The notes under the pieces were generated by a model. It searched no databases. It was not told where the DNA came from and saw only the letters and a list, made by a program, of their open reading frames with translations. From Pirellulales bacterium (GTDB lineage: Bacteria; Planctomycetota; Planctomycetia; Pirellulales; JAGQOS01), in the NCBI GenBank assembly GCA_028289525.1, contig JANQPJ010000239.1, forward strand, positions 1 to 33,352: a DNA stretch of 33,352 nt, written 5' to 3'. A program made the translations under genes and the position numbers. Positions within the stretch are counted from its first letter, which is position 1. Every line of letters begins with the position of its first letter. This document shows positions 31,644 to 33,352 of the stretch, piece after piece.

Positions 31644-32417
31644 ATGCTCGAATCCTTATATCGCCTGATTAACAGCCTGCTTGAGCCTTACACGTTTTGT
31701 TATGTGGTGTTGCTGGTGGGGGTGGTCAACCTTTGGCGTCGGCGAGTTGAATCCTCCCGCCGATTGTGGTTAGTCACGGCTCCATTTTTGTTGCTAACGA
31801 TTCTGCGAATTCCGGTGGTATCTTATCTCGCCCAAGGGGCGCTCGAATGGCAGAATCCGCCGCGCGCTCAGTTGCCTGAAAACACCCAGGCGATCGTGGT
31901 GCTCTCTGGCGGGATGCGCCGGCCCGACACCGTTTGGCCCAAGGCTCATTTGGCGTCTGATTCGATGTTACGGTGTCTCTTTGCGGCTGAGTTGCATCAA
32001 CAGCAGCCTGACTGCCCTATTTTCCTAACAGGCGATCGGGTGTGGTCAGACGAGCCTGGGCCATCGCTTGCCCAACTCATGAGCGAGTTTCTAATCCGAC
32101 TTGGCGTACCCCAGGAGGTGCTGCGTTTGGAGGAGCAATCGCGGTCCACTTATCAAAACGCCCGCTTCACCGCGGAAATGTTGAAAACGGCGGGCATCGA
32201 CGAGGTGGTGCTAATCACCGACGCGCTTCACCTACCACGGGCACGGCTTTGTTTCAAAAAGCAAGGAATTAAAACGATCCCCGCCGGTTCGTACTATCGT
32301 GCTACCGAGTTTGACTGGTCTTTGACTAGTTTTTTGCCTACCTCAGGCGGCGGCGTTCACAAAGTGATGCACGAGTGGCTGGGAATGTTGTACTACTGGA
32401 TGCTCGATCGGATTTAG
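31644..32417 (+). CDS. DUF218 (YdcF/ElyC-like) membrane protein
   Basis: A 257-residue protein. Two N-terminal membrane helices (about 17-32 and 41-60) precede a DUF218 domain: AIVVLSGGMRRPDT (about 83-96), PIFLTGDRVWSD, RSTYQNARFTAEML, EVVLITDALHLPRA and SLTSFLPTSGG near the end. The order and motifs match E. coli YdcF/ElyC proteins. ElyC affects envelope polymer synthesis through the undecaprenyl carrier, so a link to this glycan locus is plausible. The biochemical role is not established. An 89-base spacer separates it from the GT-C gene. Confidence 0.87.
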   Translation: MLESLYRLINSLLEPYTFCYVVLLVGVVNLWRRRVESSRRLWLVTAPFLLLTILRIPVVSYLAQGALEWQNPPRAQLPENTQAIVVLSGGMRRPDTVWPKAHLASDSMLRCLFAAELHQQQPDCPIFLTGDRVWSDEPGPSLAQLMSEFLIRLGVPQEVLRLEEQSRSTYQNARFTAEMLKTAGIDEVVLITDALHLPRARLCFKKQGIKTIPAGSYYRATEFDWSLTSFLPTSGGGVHKVMHEWLGMLYYWMLDRI

Positions 32418-32475
32418 GCTTTGTCAGAAAACTCGATAAAAGAACCATTTTTTAGCTATCATTTTTGGATCCGCG

Positions 32476-33165
32476 ATGCCTCGAACGGTTGCTATCGGTG
32501 ATATTCACGGTTGTGCCGATGCGCTCGAGGCGCTTTTGAAGATCGTCGATCCGGAGCCAACGGACACGATTGTTACCTTGGGCGACATGATCGATCGTGG
32601 GCCAGACAGCCGTGGCGTGCTCGAACAGTTGCTCGAACTGCGACAGCGTTGTCAGTTGGTGCCTTTGTTAGGCAACCATGAAGAGATGTTGTTGACTACC
32701 CGCATCGACCCGGAATCGACGGCGATGCTTTCAATGTGGCTGCGCAACGGGGGAACGGCAACGCTCGATTCCTATGGGTATGGAATCGGACCGTTGCAGC
32801 TTCCGGAGACGCACGTCGAACTGATCGAGTCGTGTCTGGAGTTTTACGAAACCGATACCCATATTTTCGTGCACGCCAACCTCGACCCAGACCTACCGCC
32901 ACGAGAACAACAGGCTTATACTCTGCACTGGCAGCCATTGACCGAACGCACGCCCGAACGCCACGTCTCTGGCAAAACGGTGGTCGTTGGTCATACCGTG
33001 CAGCGTGAAGGAAGCATTTTAGATCGTGGCTATCTGAAAGGGATTGATACCAACTGTTATGGTGGCGGTTGGCTCACGGCGCTCGATGCCGCGAGCGGCC
33101 AGCTTTGGCAAGCAAATCGCAACGGCGAAATCCGCCAACAGCCAGCTTGCTCTGAGAAAACTTGA
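32476..33165 (+). CDS. PPP-family serine/threonine phosphatase (metallophosphoesterase)
   Basis: A 229-residue cytosolic phosphatase. Its metal-binding signatures are complete: GDIHG at 8-12, GDMIDRGPDS at 36-45 and GNHEE at 66-70, followed by histidines in FVHANL and VVVGHT. It hydrolyses phosphoesters using a two-metal centre, with protein Ser/Thr or Tyr phosphates, or nucleotides such as Ap4A, as candidates. It lies 58 bases after the DUF218 gene and is the last gene in the window. Whether it belongs to the glycan locus is unclear. Confidence 0.9.
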   Translation: MPRTVAIGDIHGCADALEALLKIVDPEPTDTIVTLGDMIDRGPDSRGVLEQLLELRQRCQLVPLLGNHEEMLLTTRIDPESTAMLSMWLRNGGTATLDSYGYGIGPLQLPETHVELIESCLEFYETDTHIFVHANLDPDLPPREQQAYTLHWQPLTERTPERHVSGKTVVVGHTVQREGSILDRGYLKGIDTNCYGGGWLTALDAASGQLWQANRNGEIRQQPACSEKT

Positions 33166-33187
33166 GCATCGGCGGCAAGCTTGTTCC

Positions 33188-33250
33188 GTTTGGCGCTTCG
33201 GCCACCGGCCGCTGCTACTTGATTAACGCACCAAATTTGGAGCTACTGAA
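33188..33250 (-). repeat. Family-3 dispersed repeat, copy 3 (diverged)
   Basis: On the minus strand it reads TTCAGTAGCTCCAAATTT then ATCAAGTAGCAGCGG then GGCCGGTGGCC. This parallels 18464-18520 (TTAGTCGTTCCAAATTT, ATCAGTAGCAGCGG, GGTCGGTGACC). The small hairpin changed from GGTC/GACC to GGCC/GGCC, a compensating pair change. It lies directly before the third 94-bp repeat. Confidence 0.65.
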
Positions 33251-33257
33251 TCTTCTC

Positions 33258-33351
33258 TAGAGCGAGTCGCTCTTGACCATAGCGGACGCGACCTAGTTTT
33301 TGCCGGGATTTTCCGACGAAACACGACTACGAATTATCCGAAATTGCTCTA
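33258..33351 (+). repeat. 94-bp dispersed repeat, copy C
   Basis: It runs from TAGAGCGA to TTGCTCTA, like copy B at 8736-8829, with about 9 differences by eye. It is bounded by C on the left and G on the right, so each end reads CTAG. It is complete one base before the window ends. Confidence 0.85.
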
Positions 33352-33352
33352 G

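Noticed and set aside
1-33352. CRISPR array, toxin-antitoxin pair or restriction system
   Set aside because: No regularly spaced direct repeats and no genes of those families were seen. The repeats here are single dispersed palindromes.

Overview
The window reads as a chromosomal segment of a Gram-negative-type bacterium, most probably a planctomycete (Pirellulales-like). This is an inference from: frequent TTG/GTG starts and weak Shine-Dalgarno sites; a PEP-CTERM-type FemAB protein and GT4 glycosyltransferase; an SNase with a C-terminal cysteine tail; a long adenylate-kinase-like protein; and a MerR/excisionase-like HTH gene beside a tyrosine integrase. No rRNA or marker gene settles the lineage.

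Left part (1-2100) is the edge of an integrated element. It holds the tail of an unknown gene, a short promoter-terminator unit, an excisionase-like HTH gene and a convergent tyrosine recombinase. It ends at tRNA-Leu(CAA), whose 3' end faces the integrase; the rest of the element lies left of the window. Next come an exported SNase-like nuclease, an adenylate-kinase-like protein with a long extra C-terminal domain, and a small DUF4405-like membrane protein.

From 5215 to the end every gene lies on the + strand, and most of them form a surface-polysaccharide locus. It contains a GT4 transferase, a CDP-alcohol phosphotransferase-like enzyme, a GT-A-like transferase, an FkbM methyltransferase, an APH-fold protein with a substituted catalytic Asp, a GT-C membrane transferase, a GT2 fused to a degenerate methyltransferase, a free methyltransferase, a membrane GT2, a GDP-mannose-6-dehydrogenase-like enzyme and a NodB-like deacetylase. 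In its middle (18627-24546) sits a tightly overlapping six-gene cassette: Fe-dependent alcohol dehydrogenase, AMP-ligase, LuxE-like, LuxC-like, ACP and SDR. These are the parts of a lux-type acyl reductase without luciferase. They closely match the parts list of the Vibrio cholerae O1 rfbKLMN genes proposed to make the 3-deoxy-glycero-tetronate side chain of O-antigen. I read the cassette as making an acyl or hydroxyacyl decoration for the polysaccharide. It is followed by a GNAT protein, a TylF-like methyltransferase, a PEP-CTERM-type FemAB, a polyprenyl-P glycosyltransferase, a methyltransferase, a second GT-C transferase, a DUF218 protein and a PPP phosphatase. No Wzx/Wzy, ABC exporter or exosortase is inside the window.

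The gaps between genes hold three families of short dispersed palindromic repeats: a 94-bp element in three copies, a REP-like element including one perfect 35-bp inverted pair (REPIN-like), and a GGTCGGTGACC-type element. Several show compensatory base-pair changes that keep their hairpins, and three of them supply the stop codon of the gene before them.
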